Under the pieces are notes generated by a model. It was given only the letters and a program-made list of their open reading frames with translations, did no database searches and had not been told where the DNA came from. From JAHEJV01 sp964653555 (GTDB lineage Bacteria > Myxococcota_A > UBA9160 > SMWR01), in assembly GCA_964653555.1 (NCBI GenBank), contig CAZZFT010000007.1, positions 1 to 64,000 on the forward strand: a stretch of 64,000 bases of DNA, written 5' to 3'. This document shows positions 55,192-63,242 of the stretch, one piece after another; within the stretch, counting starts at the first letter, position 1, and every line of letters starts with the position of its first letter. A program made the position numbers and the translations under genes.

Positions 55192-56408
55192 CCGAGGCGA
55201 TTCACGACTTCACCGCGAAGCTGCGTCAGCCCTCGCTGCGCGAGCACCTGGAGAGCTACGTGCGCTGGCGCAAAGCGCTGGCCCGGGCGCGTGCCACGGG
55301 CGCGGCCGACCCCGCTCCGCCGGCGATCGCCCCGATCTCGATCAACCTCGATCTCACCACCGCCTGCAATTACCGCTGCGACCACTGCATCGACTGGGAC
55401 ATCCTCAACACCAAACACCGGCACGACGAGGAGACGCTCCGCTCGTCGATCATCACGATGGTCGAGCGCGGCCTGCGGTCGGTGATCCTGATCGGCGGCG
55501 GCGAGCCGACGATCTACCCGGGGTTCAGCGACTTCGTGCGCTTCTTGAAGGACCTCGAGCTCCAGATCGCGGTGGTATCCAACGGAAGCCGCGGGGACAA
55601 GCTGCTCGAGATCGCCGACGTGCTCGAGGAGCGGGACTGGGTTCGCCTCTCCCTCGACGCGGGCAGCAACCAGCTGTTCCGCGCCATGCACAAGCCGGTG
55701 AAGAAGTCGCTCACCCTCGACGAGATCTGCAAATGGATCCCCAGGATCAAGGCGCGCAATTCGCGCTTCCAGATCGGCTTCTCCTACATCATCGTCTGGA
55801 GCGGGGCCTCGCGCGACGACGTCGCAATCCAGGAGAACGTCGACGAGGTGGTGATGGCCACCGAGCGGGCGCGCGATGCGGGCTTCGACTACATCGCGCT
55901 CAAGCCCGTGCTCGAGCGCGGCGAGGATGGCGCCGAGATCATGGATCCCCAGGCCGCCCGGGATCTCGAGCGCGTCGTCGCGCGGATCCGCGCCCAGGTG
56001 GAGGAGGCGAAGCAGCTCGCGACGCCGCGCTTCGCGGTGCGCGTCAGCACCAACCTGCGCGTGCTCGAGGAGGGCTGCTGGCGCGACTACACCCGCCAGC
56101 CGCGCGTCTGCCACATGCAGGCGCTGCGCCAGGTGCTCACGCCGATGGGGACCTTCAACTGCCCGGCGCACCGCGGCGTCGAGAAGGCGCGCGTGGGCGG
56201 CGCCGACGCCTGGGCCGACGCGGCGATGGCGGAGCTGACGGGCGGCCAGCTCACCGAGCTGATGGATCGCTTCGACGCGAGCCGGGAGTGCCGCGAGGTG
56301 ACCTGCCTGTACAACGGCGTCAACTGGTGGCTCGAGAAGATGACCCTGGACCCGCGCGAGGAGATCGAGATCGAGCCCGGCGACGAGCGCTTCGACTTCT
56401 TCCTGTAG
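55188..56408 (+). CDS. Radical SAM protein with Cys-rich C-terminus
   Basis: This is a 406-residue iron-sulfur enzyme. The cluster motif CNYRCDHC (Cys60, Cys64, Cys67) binds a 4Fe-4S cluster and SAM; GGGEPT (103-108) is the SAM-binding GGE motif. A later region has CHMQALRQVLTPMGTFNCPAHRG and ASRECREVTCLYNGVNWWL, giving further cysteines like a SPASM/auxiliary-cluster domain. The GTG start overlaps the Gfo/Idh stop. The neighbours (GT4, sugar oxidoreductase, GT9) suggest chemistry on a carbohydrate, though peptide substrates are typical for SPASM enzymes. No precursor peptide gene is seen nearby. Confidence 0.87.
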   Translation: MTEAIHDFTAKLRQPSLREHLESYVRWRKALARARATGAADPAPPAIAPISINLDLTTACNYRCDHCIDWDILNTKHRHDEETLRSSIITMVERGLRSVILIGGGEPTIYPGFSDFVRFLKDLELQIAVVSNGSRGDKLLEIADVLEERDWVRLSLDAGSNQLFRAMHKPVKKSLTLDEICKWIPRIKARNSRFQIGFSYIIVWSGASRDDVAIQENVDEVVMATERARDAGFDYIALKPVLERGEDGAEIMDPQAARDLERVVARIRAQVEEAKQLATPRFAVRVSTNLRVLEEGCWRDYTRQPRVCHMQALRQVLTPMGTFNCPAHRGVEKARVGGADAWADAAMAELTGGQLTELMDRFDASRECREVTCLYNGVNWWLEKMTLDPREEIEIEPGDERFDFFL

Positions 56409-56440
56409 ATCCGTCCGCGCTCGCCTGCGGCTCGCTGCGC

Positions 56441-56458
56441 GCCGGCCGAGGGGCCGGC
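56441..56458. terminator. Hairpin between the radical SAM and GT9 genes, within a repeat element
   Basis: GCCGGCC and GGCCGGC pair (7 bp) across GAGG. It is preceded by CGCTCGCCTGCGGCTCGCTGCGC, the core of the dispersed intergenic element (56418-56460). It separates the coupled GT4 operon from the GT9 gene. Confidence 0.45.
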
Positions 56459-56474
56459 TCGAGGGGTGGCCCCG

Positions 56475-57509
56475 ATGAAACGCGTCCTGGTACGGCTGCC
56501 GAACCCGCTCGGCGACGCGGTGATGGCGACCCCCGCGCTGCGGGCGCTGAGGCGAGGCCTGCCCGACGCCGAGATCGCGGTGCAGGGGCTCCCCCACCAC
56601 GAGGGGCTCTTGCGCGGCAGCACGAGCTTCGACCTCTTCCTTGGCTGGCGCGGACGCGGGCTCGGCGATCTCGCGGCGCGAGCGAAGGCGCTGCGGGCGC
56701 ATGCCTTCGACGCTGCCGTGGTCCTGCCCGACTCGCCGCGCTCCGCTCTCGACGCCTTCGCCGCGCGCATTCCGCGCCGGGTGGGCTACGGCCGCGATCC
56801 CGTGCGCCGGCTCCTCCTCACCGATCCGGTCGCGCCTCCTCTCGAGGGCCGGAGACGCGTGCCGATCTCGATGATCGAGCGCTATCTCCGCCTCACCCGC
56901 CGGCTGGGGGTTCCCGATGCGGGCGAGGCCCTGGAGCTGTTCGTGCACGCCGAGGCCGCGCAGGCGGCTGCGGCGCTGCTCGTCCGGGCCGGCGTCTCGC
57001 GCGAGGAGCCGGTCCTGCTCGTGACCCCGGGCGCCGCCTACGGCGCGAGCAAGCTCTGGCCGCCGGAGCACTTCGCGCGCGCCAGCGACGAGATCCGCGA
57101 CCGCTTCGGTCTGCTCCCGCTCCTCGTGCCGGCGCCCAGCCCCGAAGAGATCGCGATCGCGAAGCGCGTGTCCGATGCGATCAGTGGCCGGCACGTCGCG
57201 CTGCTCGAGCCGGATCCCTCGCTCGAGGTCTTCAAGGCGATCGTCGCCCGCGCTTCGCTCGTGCTCTCCAACGACACCGGACCGCGTCACGTGGCCGTGG
57301 CGTTGGGCCGTCCGGTCGTCACGCTGATGGGCCCCACCGACCCGCGGCACACCGCCCACCTGCTGTCGCGCCAGCGGGTGCTGTTCGAGGACGTCGCCTG
57401 TCGGCCCTGCGGCCAGAAGGCGTGCCCGATCGGCGATCAGCGCTGCCTGGTGGGGCTGGCGCCCGAGCGCGCCGTCGCCGCCGCCGGCGAGCTCCTGGGA
57501 CGCCGTTAG
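56475..57509 (+). CDS. waaF: Family 9 glycosyltransferase (heptosyltransferase, WaaF-like)
   Basis: This is a 344-residue GT-B enzyme. ATG at 56475 begins MKRVLVRLPNPLGDAVMATPALRALR, the conserved start with the catalytic Asp region (GD). The donor-binding segment LSNDTGPRHVAVALGRPVVTLMGPTDPRHT and the C-terminal CRPCGQKACPIGDQRCL match ADP-heptose:LPS heptosyltransferase II. It adds a heptose to lipid A-core in the cytosol. This is good evidence for an LPS-bearing outer membrane. A GTG 9 nt earlier is possible. Confidence 0.88.
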   Translation: MKRVLVRLPNPLGDAVMATPALRALRRGLPDAEIAVQGLPHHEGLLRGSTSFDLFLGWRGRGLGDLAARAKALRAHAFDAAVVLPDSPRSALDAFAARIPRRVGYGRDPVRRLLLTDPVAPPLEGRRRVPISMIERYLRLTRRLGVPDAGEALELFVHAEAAQAAAALLVRAGVSREEPVLLVTPGAAYGASKLWPPEHFARASDEIRDRFGLLPLLVPAPSPEEIAIAKRVSDAISGRHVALLEPDPSLEVFKAIVARASLVLSNDTGPRHVAVALGRPVVTLMGPTDPRHTAHLLSRQRVLFEDVACRPCGQKACPIGDQRCLVGLAPERAVAAAGELLGRR

Positions 57510-57562
57510 GGGAGCCTTTTACCTCCCCGGTCAAGCCGTCCCCGAGGGTCGCCGATGGTGGG

Positions 57563-59299
57563 GTGCGGAGTGTCGCTTTGGTCCCTTACCTGATCTTCAT
57601 CGCCGCCTCGGTACTAGTGTGCGCTGCCTGCGCCGGGGCCATGTACGCCCAGTCGCGGGAGGCCCCGGGCGGGATCGCGGCCACCCTGGCCCTGCTCGCG
57701 ATCGCCTACTGGGGTGTCTGCCAGCTGATCGCCCTTCCGCAGTCGGACCCGGTCGTCGCGACCTGGATCACCCGGGCGGCGACACCGGGCTGGGTCTTCC
57801 TGGGGCCCCTGTGCCTTCAGGTCTTCACCCGCGCCACGGGGACCCAGGAGCCCTGGATGCGCCGCGCCGTCCTGGGCCTGGGCGCTTTCTCGGGCGTCGT
57901 GCTAGTGACCGCGCTCGCCTCGCCCTGGGTGGTGGCGGGGGTCCGGTCGACCAGCTGGGGCTATGCGATCGTGCCCGGGCCGCTGTTCGCGATCGCGACG
58001 CTGGTCAATGTGATCGCGGTGGGCGGCGCCCTCGTCGTCGGACGCGCGCGCCGCGCGCGGCTGTCGCGCAGCGAAGCGCAACAGCGCTGGTGGATCAGCC
58101 TGGCGATCGGGATTCCCGTGACGCTGATGGGCGTCACAGACGTGCTGCTGCCCATAGCGGGAGTCGCCTTCCCGGCGCTGGCGCCGGGGGCCTTCGCGCC
58201 CCTCGCCTGCATCGCCCTGTGGCTGCGCGTGCGGCTCGGCCGCTCGCCTCTCGAGCCGTCCCAGGTGGCCAACGAGATCTTCGAGATCCTGCCCGACGGC
58301 GTGGCGCTGATCGACAACGAGGAGCGAATCCGGCTGGTCAACCCGAGCCTGGCCCGGCTGTGCGGCTGCTCGATCGGACGGCTCGTGGACGCGCCCTTCG
58401 CCGGGCTGATCGGCGCCGTGGACGGCGATCCCGAGTTCGCCGAGCTCCGGGGCCCCGAAGGCCGGCGGCTGCCGGTGTCGGTGAGCGAAGCCCCCCTGCG
58501 CGATCCCAGCGGAGAGCCCCTGGGCCGGGTGGTGGTGGTGCGCGACCTGAGCGAGGTGGCGGATCTGCGCAAGCGGCTCGTCATGTCGGCGCGACTCGCC
58601 GCGGTGGGCGAGCTGGCGGCCGGGATCGCCCACGAGATCAACAACCCGCTCGCCTTCGTCCGCTCCAACCTCTCCCAGCTGGAATCGATGTGGAAGGCCC
58701 TACGGCCCCGCAAGAGCGACATCCACTTCGAGGCGACCCTCGTCCAGGACATCGACGAGCTGGTCGCGGAGTCGATCGAGGGCATCGACCGGGCCGTCGA
58801 GATCGTCCGCAGCGTGAGGAGCTTCGCGCACGCCGGCAGCAGCTCGCGGGAATCCACCGACCTGCGGCCCCTGCTGGAGAACGTGCTGCACGTCGCCTCG
58901 GCGCAGCTGCGCGACCGGGTCAACGTGCTGCGGGAGTTCGACGCGACGCTGCCGCACGTCGTGTGCGCGCCGCAGCAGCTGCGCCAGGTGTTCCTCAACC
59001 TGGTCGTCAACGCGGCCCAGGCGGTGGAGGACGGCGGCAGTGTGCTCGTCGCGACGCGCTCCGAGGGTCGCCACGTGATCGTCTCCGTCGCCGACGACGG
59101 CTGCGGCATCCCGCCCGAGTCGATCGACCGGATCTTCGACCCCTTCTTCACCACCAAGCCGGTCGGCGTAGGCACGGGCCTGGGCCTGGGCATTGTCCAC
59201 CAGATCGTCACCAGCCACGGCGGCGAGATCCAGGTGGAGTCGACGCCGGGTCGCGGCACCGTCTTCCGCGTGCGGCTGCCGGCGGCCCCGGCCGAGTGA
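57563..59299 (+). CDS. Sensor histidine kinase, 7TM-type sensor plus PAS
   Basis: This 578-residue protein's N-terminal half has about seven hydrophobic segments (residues 5-225), like the histidine-kinase N-terminal 7TM module. A PAS domain follows (about 245-345; ILPDGVALIDNEERIRLVNPSLARL). HisKA has the phosphoacceptor in GIAHEINNPLAFVRSNL, and the HATPase region shows LVVNAAQAVEDGG, VADDGCGIPPE, IFDPFFTTKP and GTGLGLGIVHQIV. GTG 57563 and TTG 57578 are possible starts. No response regulator is adjacent. It converges with the tyrosine phosphatase gene. Confidence 0.87.
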   Translation: MRSVALVPYLIFIAASVLVCAACAGAMYAQSREAPGGIAATLALLAIAYWGVCQLIALPQSDPVVATWITRAATPGWVFLGPLCLQVFTRATGTQEPWMRRAVLGLGAFSGVVLVTALASPWVVAGVRSTSWGYAIVPGPLFAIATLVNVIAVGGALVVGRARRARLSRSEAQQRWWISLAIGIPVTLMGVTDVLLPIAGVAFPALAPGAFAPLACIALWLRVRLGRSPLEPSQVANEIFEILPDGVALIDNEERIRLVNPSLARLCGCSIGRLVDAPFAGLIGAVDGDPEFAELRGPEGRRLPVSVSEAPLRDPSGEPLGRVVVVRDLSEVADLRKRLVMSARLAAVGELAAGIAHEINNPLAFVRSNLSQLESMWKALRPRKSDIHFEATLVQDIDELVAESIEGIDRAVEIVRSVRSFAHAGSSSRESTDLRPLLENVLHVASAQLRDRVNVLREFDATLPHVVCAPQQLRQVFLNLVVNAAQAVEDGGSVLVATRSEGRHVIVSVADDGCGIPPESIDRIFDPFFTTKPVGVGTGLGLGIVHQIVTSHGGEIQVESTPGRGTVFRVRLPAAPAE

Positions 59300-59368
59300 G
59301 GCGCCGCGCGGCGGACTCCTGCCGCGCCAGCTCGACGACCTTCGCTCGGCTTCGTCTCGCTGCGCGTC

Positions 59369-59388
59369 GGCCGGCTCTCGAGCCGGCC
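59369..59388. terminator. Hairpin between converging kinase and phosphatase genes
   Basis: GGCCGGCTC and GAGCCGGCC form a 9-bp stem with a 2-nt centre. The preceding TTCGTCTCGCTGCGCGTC resembles the dispersed repeat core. It ends 2 nt before the CTAG holding the phosphatase stop codon. Confidence 0.5.
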
Positions 59389-59390
59389 TC

Positions 59391-60137
59391 CTAGCTCGGC
59401 TCCACCAGCCGCGCGCGCAGCCGCTCGACGTCGGCGTCGTCGATGCCGATCTCCCGGGCGTAGTCGGACATCGAGCCGAAGGCCTCGCGCACGCGCACCA
59501 GCAGCCGCTCCATCGTCTCCGGGTCGGCGTGGAGCGTGTCCGGGGGCAGCTCCTCGAACACGCCTTGGTAGCCCGAGCTGCTCATCAGCCTCTCGACGAT
59601 CGCCTCCAGCGCATCGCGGGTGGCGGCGTAGTCGGCGACGATGATCTCGTCGCGCACCCCGAGCAGGGACAACAGGAGAGCGGAGACCACGCCGGTGCGA
59701 TCCTTCCCCGCGGCGCAGTGGAACACCGCCGGCGCGTCGGTGCGGGCGAGCGTCGTGACAACCCGGGCGAGAGGCTCCCGGGCGAAGTCGAGCATGCCGA
59801 AGTAGAGATCGGCGAGGCTGGCCCCGATCGGCGGGGTGCGGCCGCCGCGGTCCATGTCGAAGAGCGGCAGGTGATGGAAGCGGATCGCGGACTCGCCGAG
59901 GAGTCCCCGTCCGTCGAGGTCGAGTTCGGCGGTGGAGCGCAGGTCGATGATGTCGCCGAGACCGATGTCGTCGCGCAGCGTCGCGACGCCGTCGGGCGTC
60001 AGCGCGTGCAGACCGTCGGCGCGGAACAGGAGGCGCCAGCGCAGGCGGCCTCCGCCGTCGGTGGGGTACCCCCCGAGATCGCGGAAATTGTGGCATCCCT
60101 CGACAGCGATCCGTCGCTGCGAAGCGGGTGTGGACAT
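59391..60137 (-). CDS. Tyrosine-protein phosphatase (atypical, PTP family Y_phosphatase3 type)
   Basis: This 248-residue protein has NFRDLGGYPT near the N-terminus and the active-site loop HCAAGKDRTG, whose Cys and Arg form the phosphocysteine site. This is the bacterial tyrosine or lipid phosphatase group (MptpB-like). DLRSTAELD is another family block. No signal peptide is seen, so it acts in the cytosol. The start ATG at 60137 follows no strong ribosome site. Substrate, a phosphoprotein or phosphoinositide, is unknown. Confidence 0.87.
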   Translation of the reverse strand: MSTPASQRRIAVEGCHNFRDLGGYPTDGGGRLRWRLLFRADGLHALTPDGVATLRDDIGLGDIIDLRSTAELDLDGRGLLGESAIRFHHLPLFDMDRGGRTPPIGASLADLYFGMLDFAREPLARVVTTLARTDAPAVFHCAAGKDRTGVVSALLLSLLGVRDEIIVADYAATRDALEAIVERLMSSSGYQGVFEELPPDTLHADPETMERLLVRVREAFGSMSDYAREIGIDDADVERLRARLVEPS

Positions 60138-60217
60138 GGGCGCGCAGGATACACGCTCGGACTCGGCGCGTCGGCGCACCGCCCTTCCGACAGTGCTCGG
60201 CCCGCGGACGCCCGCGC

Positions 60218-61138
60218 TCATCCGTGGAAGACCGGCAGCACCTCCCCTGCGAGGCGGCGCGTCTGTTCGATCAGGTCCTGCACGCTCTCGGCGATCGGAC
60301 GCAGGATGAACTTGGTGGCGCCGGCGGCGCGATACTCCTCGATCCGCGCGAGGATCGCGGCGGCGTCTCCCGCGGCGACGTAGCGCGTCACGTCGAGATC
60401 CGGTGACAACCCCGCGAAGACGCGAGCCGTCCGCTGGACTACGGCTTCCTGCGGGCCGCCGAAGCGGAACGGGAAGCCGGCGCCGTAGTGCTCGGGGTCG
60501 AGGGGTCGCCCCGCCTCGGCGCTCGCCGTGCGGATCGCCGCGATCACGGGGGCCACACGGTCGGGCGTCTGGATGCCGGCCAGCCAGCCCGTGCCCAGGC
60601 GCGCGGTGCGCCGCACGGCGGCGGGGCTGCTGCCGCCGATCCACAGCGGGAGCGGCTGCTGGATCGGACGGGGCGCGATCGATACGTCGTGGTAGCGGTA
60701 GAACTCGCCCTCGAAAGAGACCTCTTCCTCGGACCACAGGCGCGCCATCAGGGAGAGCGCCTCGTCGGCCCGGGCTCCGCGGCGCTTCTTCGAGACGCCG
60801 GCGGCGCGCCACTCGGGTGCCGCCTCGGGGCCGACGCCGAAGGCGGGCAGCAGCCGGCCGCTCGAGAGGTAGTCGATCGTCGCGCACTCCTTCGCCAGCA
60901 CCAGCGGATCGCGGTAGCTCACCACGGTGACGCCCATGCCGAATTTGAGCCGCGATGTGCCGCCGGCGAGGGCGGCCATCGCGGTGATCGACTCGAGCTG
61001 GGGCTGGCGCGAGACGAGCCGATCGCTCTGCCAGAAGGAGTCGACGCCGCTCTCCTCGCACAGCTCGATCCAGCGCCAGAAGTCGCGCGGGCCTTCGAAG
61101 GGGAAGCCCGCGAGACCGATGCCGATGCGGATCGCCAA
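60218..61138 (-). CDS. Luciferase-like (LLM) F420-type oxidoreductase
   Basis: This 306-residue barrel protein has GIGLAGFPFEGPRDFWRW, FWQSDRLVSRQPQLESITAMAALAGGTSRLKFGMGVTVVSYRDPLVLAKECATIDYLSSGRL and FGVGPEAAPEWRAAGVSKKRRG, matching the F420-dependent LLM group. TTG at 61138 is chosen as start because the preceding gene ends at 61146 and no better codon exists. It is only about 30% like in motif detail to the LLM gene at 29.6 kb, so these are not recent copies. Substrate unknown. Confidence 0.82.
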   Translation of the reverse strand: MAIRIGIGLAGFPFEGPRDFWRWIELCEESGVDSFWQSDRLVSRQPQLESITAMAALAGGTSRLKFGMGVTVVSYRDPLVLAKECATIDYLSSGRLLPAFGVGPEAAPEWRAAGVSKKRRGARADEALSLMARLWSEEEVSFEGEFYRYHDVSIAPRPIQQPLPLWIGGSSPAAVRRTARLGTGWLAGIQTPDRVAPVIAAIRTASAEAGRPLDPEHYGAGFPFRFGGPQEAVVQRTARVFAGLSPDLDVTRYVAAGDAAAILARIEEYRAAGATKFILRPIAESVQDLIEQTRRLAGEVLPVFHG

Positions 61139-61145
61139 CGAGGGG

Positions 61146-62066
61146 CTAGCCGAGGGCGGCGCGCAGGGCGGCACCGGCCTCGGCGATCCCCGCGCGCGCC
61201 TTGTCCAGCAGCGCGCCCATCGCGAAGAAGCCGTGGAACATGCCGTCGTAGCACGACGTCCGGCAGTCGACGCCGGCCTCGCGCAGGCGCGCGGCGTAGC
61301 GCTCGCCCTCGTCGCGCAGCGGGTCGTACTCGGCGGTGATGCACAGACCCGGCGGCAGCCCGGAGAGGTCGGCGGCGCGCAGTGGCGAGGCGTACGGATC
61401 GGCGCCACGGGAGACGTCGGGCAGGTACTGGTCCCAGAACCAGCGCATCATCCCTTCGGTGAGGAAGTACCCCTCGGCGTTCTCGCGGTAGGAGGACGTG
61501 TCGAAGGCGAAGTCGGTCACGGGATAGATGAGGAGCTGGAAGCGCAGCGGCGGGCCGCCGCGGTCGCGCGCGAGGAGCGCCGTTACCGCCGTGAGGTTGC
61601 CGCCCGCGCTGTCGCCGCCGATCGCGAGCCGCGCGGTGTCGATGCCGAGCTCCGAGCCGTTCTTCGCCACCCACTGGGTGGCCGCATAGCAGTCCTCGGG
61701 CGCCGCGGGATAGGGATGCTCCGGGGCCAGGCGGTAGTCCACCGATACGACGACGCAGCCCGCCGCGTTCGCGAGCGCGCGGCACTGGCCGTCGTGGCTG
61801 TCCAGGCTGCACAGGACGAAGCCGCCGCCGTGGAAGAAGACGAGCCCGGGGAAGGGCCCCTTCCCCGCCGGCGTGTAGACGCGCACCGGGATCTCGCCGG
61901 CGGGGCCGGGGATCGTGCGGTTCGCCACCGCTGCCACCGGCTCGGGCTCGCCCGCGAAGATCCCCTGCTCCATGTTGGCGCGAACGAGCGCGAGATCGAG
62001 GGTGGAGAAGTCTGGCATCGGCGGCATCGCGTCGAGCAGCTTCTTCGCCTGGGGATCGAGCGGCAT
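61146..62066 (-). CDS. Alpha/beta hydrolase, hormone-sensitive lipase family
   Basis: This is a 306-residue esterase of family IV. The oxyanion motif is HGGGF (79-83), the nucleophile GDSAGG has Ser153, the acid lies in AEYDPLRDEG and the His in GMFHGF. The cap helix N-terminus (FSTLDLALVRANM) fits. It has no signal and hydrolyses short-chain esters in the cytosol. It precedes the LLM oxidoreductase on the same strand by 7 nt, so the two may be co-transcribed. Confidence 0.88.
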   Translation of the reverse strand: MPLDPQAKKLLDAMPPMPDFSTLDLALVRANMEQGIFAGEPEPVAAVANRTIPGPAGEIPVRVYTPAGKGPFPGLVFFHGGGFVLCSLDSHDGQCRALANAAGCVVVSVDYRLAPEHPYPAAPEDCYAATQWVAKNGSELGIDTARLAIGGDSAGGNLTAVTALLARDRGGPPLRFQLLIYPVTDFAFDTSSYRENAEGYFLTEGMMRWFWDQYLPDVSRGADPYASPLRAADLSGLPPGLCITAEYDPLRDEGERYAARLREAGVDCRTSCYDGMFHGFFAMGALLDKARAGIAEAGAALRAALG

Positions 62067-62197
62067 CGGATCTCCTTCGCTCAGGGCGCGGTCCGATCAT
62101 ACCCGCTCGAGCGACCCCTGCGCCGGGACCTCGGCCTCCGGCCCGCGTGCCGCGCGACGGCGGCCGGGGGGCGGCGACTGCGAATCTGCTTTCCGCG

Positions 62198-62209
62198 GGA
62201 ACCGGTTCC
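62198..62209. promoter_or_regulatory. Palindrome GGAACCGGTTCC in the hydrolase-flotillin spacer
   Basis: A perfect 12-bp palindrome, overlapped on its left by TTCC-GCG-GGAA, gives nested inverted repeats at about 62191-62210. It lies in the 216-nt divergent spacer and could be a regulator site. Nothing else is recognised in the spacer. Confidence 0.35.
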
Positions 62210-62282
62210 GCTGTAAGCTGCGGCGGGACCGGGATTAGTTCGTCTCCCCTCCGAGACGAGCGGCCGCAGGGCGGGAGGTTCG

Positions 62283-62954
62283 ATGCTCTCCCTCTTGGAT
62301 TCCGCCGTTGCGATCGGCGCCGCGACCTTCGTCGCGATCTTCCTCTATGTGCTCGTCAAGGCCCGCTACAAGAAGGCCGGTCCCGACGAGGCGCTGATCG
62401 TCTTCGGGCGGCGCAAGCGCTTCGGAAAGCGGGTGGTGGACGAGGAGGGCCTGGCCGAGGGGTTTCGCATCGTGCACGGCGGCGGGACGTTCATCTGGCC
62501 GGGCTGGGAGGCCTTCGAGCGCCTGTCGCTGAAGATGATGACGCTCGAGATCAACATGCCTCACGTCTACACGGAGCAGGGCATTCCCATCAACGTCCGA
62601 GCCGTCGCCCAGGTCAAGATCCGAGCGACGCGAGGACGAGGGAACCGGACGCGAAGCTGCGCGCCCTCGTGCCCTCGCGGAGAGTCTGCGGCCGCCCGCC
62701 CGAACACCGGACCCGACGCAGGCGAGACCCGCTCCGGCGCCCACCGTGCCGGAGCCTGCGCCCGAGCCCGAGCAGTGGGAGCCGCTCGCTGTCGCGGCGA
62801 CGGACGGCGCGGCGCGGATGCACATCCTCCGCTCTCTCGAGCGCGAGCCGCGACCGGGGGCGGCGCTCGGCCGCGAAGGGCGCGCCCGGCTGGTCGCCTC
62901 GCTCGGGAACGGCTGGGCGTCGCGGCGCGCGCTGTCGCGCATGATCTCCGGTGA
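62283..62954 (+). pseudogene. Truncated flotillin-like (SPFH) gene
   Basis: The first about 112 codons are a good flotillin N-terminus: one membrane segment (about 8-27), KKAGPDEALIVFGRRKRFGKRVV, GGGTFIWPGWEAFERLSLKMMTLEI and GIPINVRAVAQVKI, where the SPFH domain should go on for another 350 residues. After about 62622 the frame turns into Arg-rich sequence without family similarity and ends at 62954. The rest of flotillin is absent. The break could be a deletion or a mis-join. Flotillins form membrane microdomains together with NfeD proteins. Confidence 0.72.
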
Positions 62955-63165
62955 CGGCCTGGACGACGTCGGGGAGGCGCTGCAGCTGATCGAGGGCCTC
63001 GCCCGGCTGGGTCAGCGGACGTGGTGCCTCGCCGATCTGATCGAGCGCGGAGGCCTGGACGCGGACGCGCTCGCGCGGGTGATCGCCGCCGCACCGAGCG
63101 ACGCGTCGCGGCGGCGCCTCGCGCGTCGCGCAGCTTCGCCTCGACGACACGCACCGCGCCGCTGA
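62746..63165 (+). CDS. Hypothetical protein, possibly the 3' part of another gene
   Basis: In the frame from 62746 the sequence shows good coding character: a Pro/Glu-rich start (PEPAPEPEQWEP), then helical WASRRALSRMISGDGLDDVGEALQLIEGLARLGQRTWCLADLIERG and DADALARVIAAAPSD. The open frame extends upstream through a Pro/Ala-rich stretch to before 62641, so the true start may be missing. It may be the C-terminal end of a gene joined to the broken flotillin. No family is recognised. Confidence 0.45.
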   Translation: MPEPAPEPEQWEPLAVAATDGAARMHILRSLEREPRPGAALGREGRARLVASLGNGWASRRALSRMISGDGLDDVGEALQLIEGLARLGQRTWCLADLIERGGLDADALARVIAAAPSDASRRRLARRAASPRRHAPRR

Positions 63166-63242
63166 GGCCGCGCGGAGGAGCCCGCACGCACCGGCCCGCC
63201 GCTTGCACGCGACCGCGGCCGACCTTCGGGCATACTGGCCGC

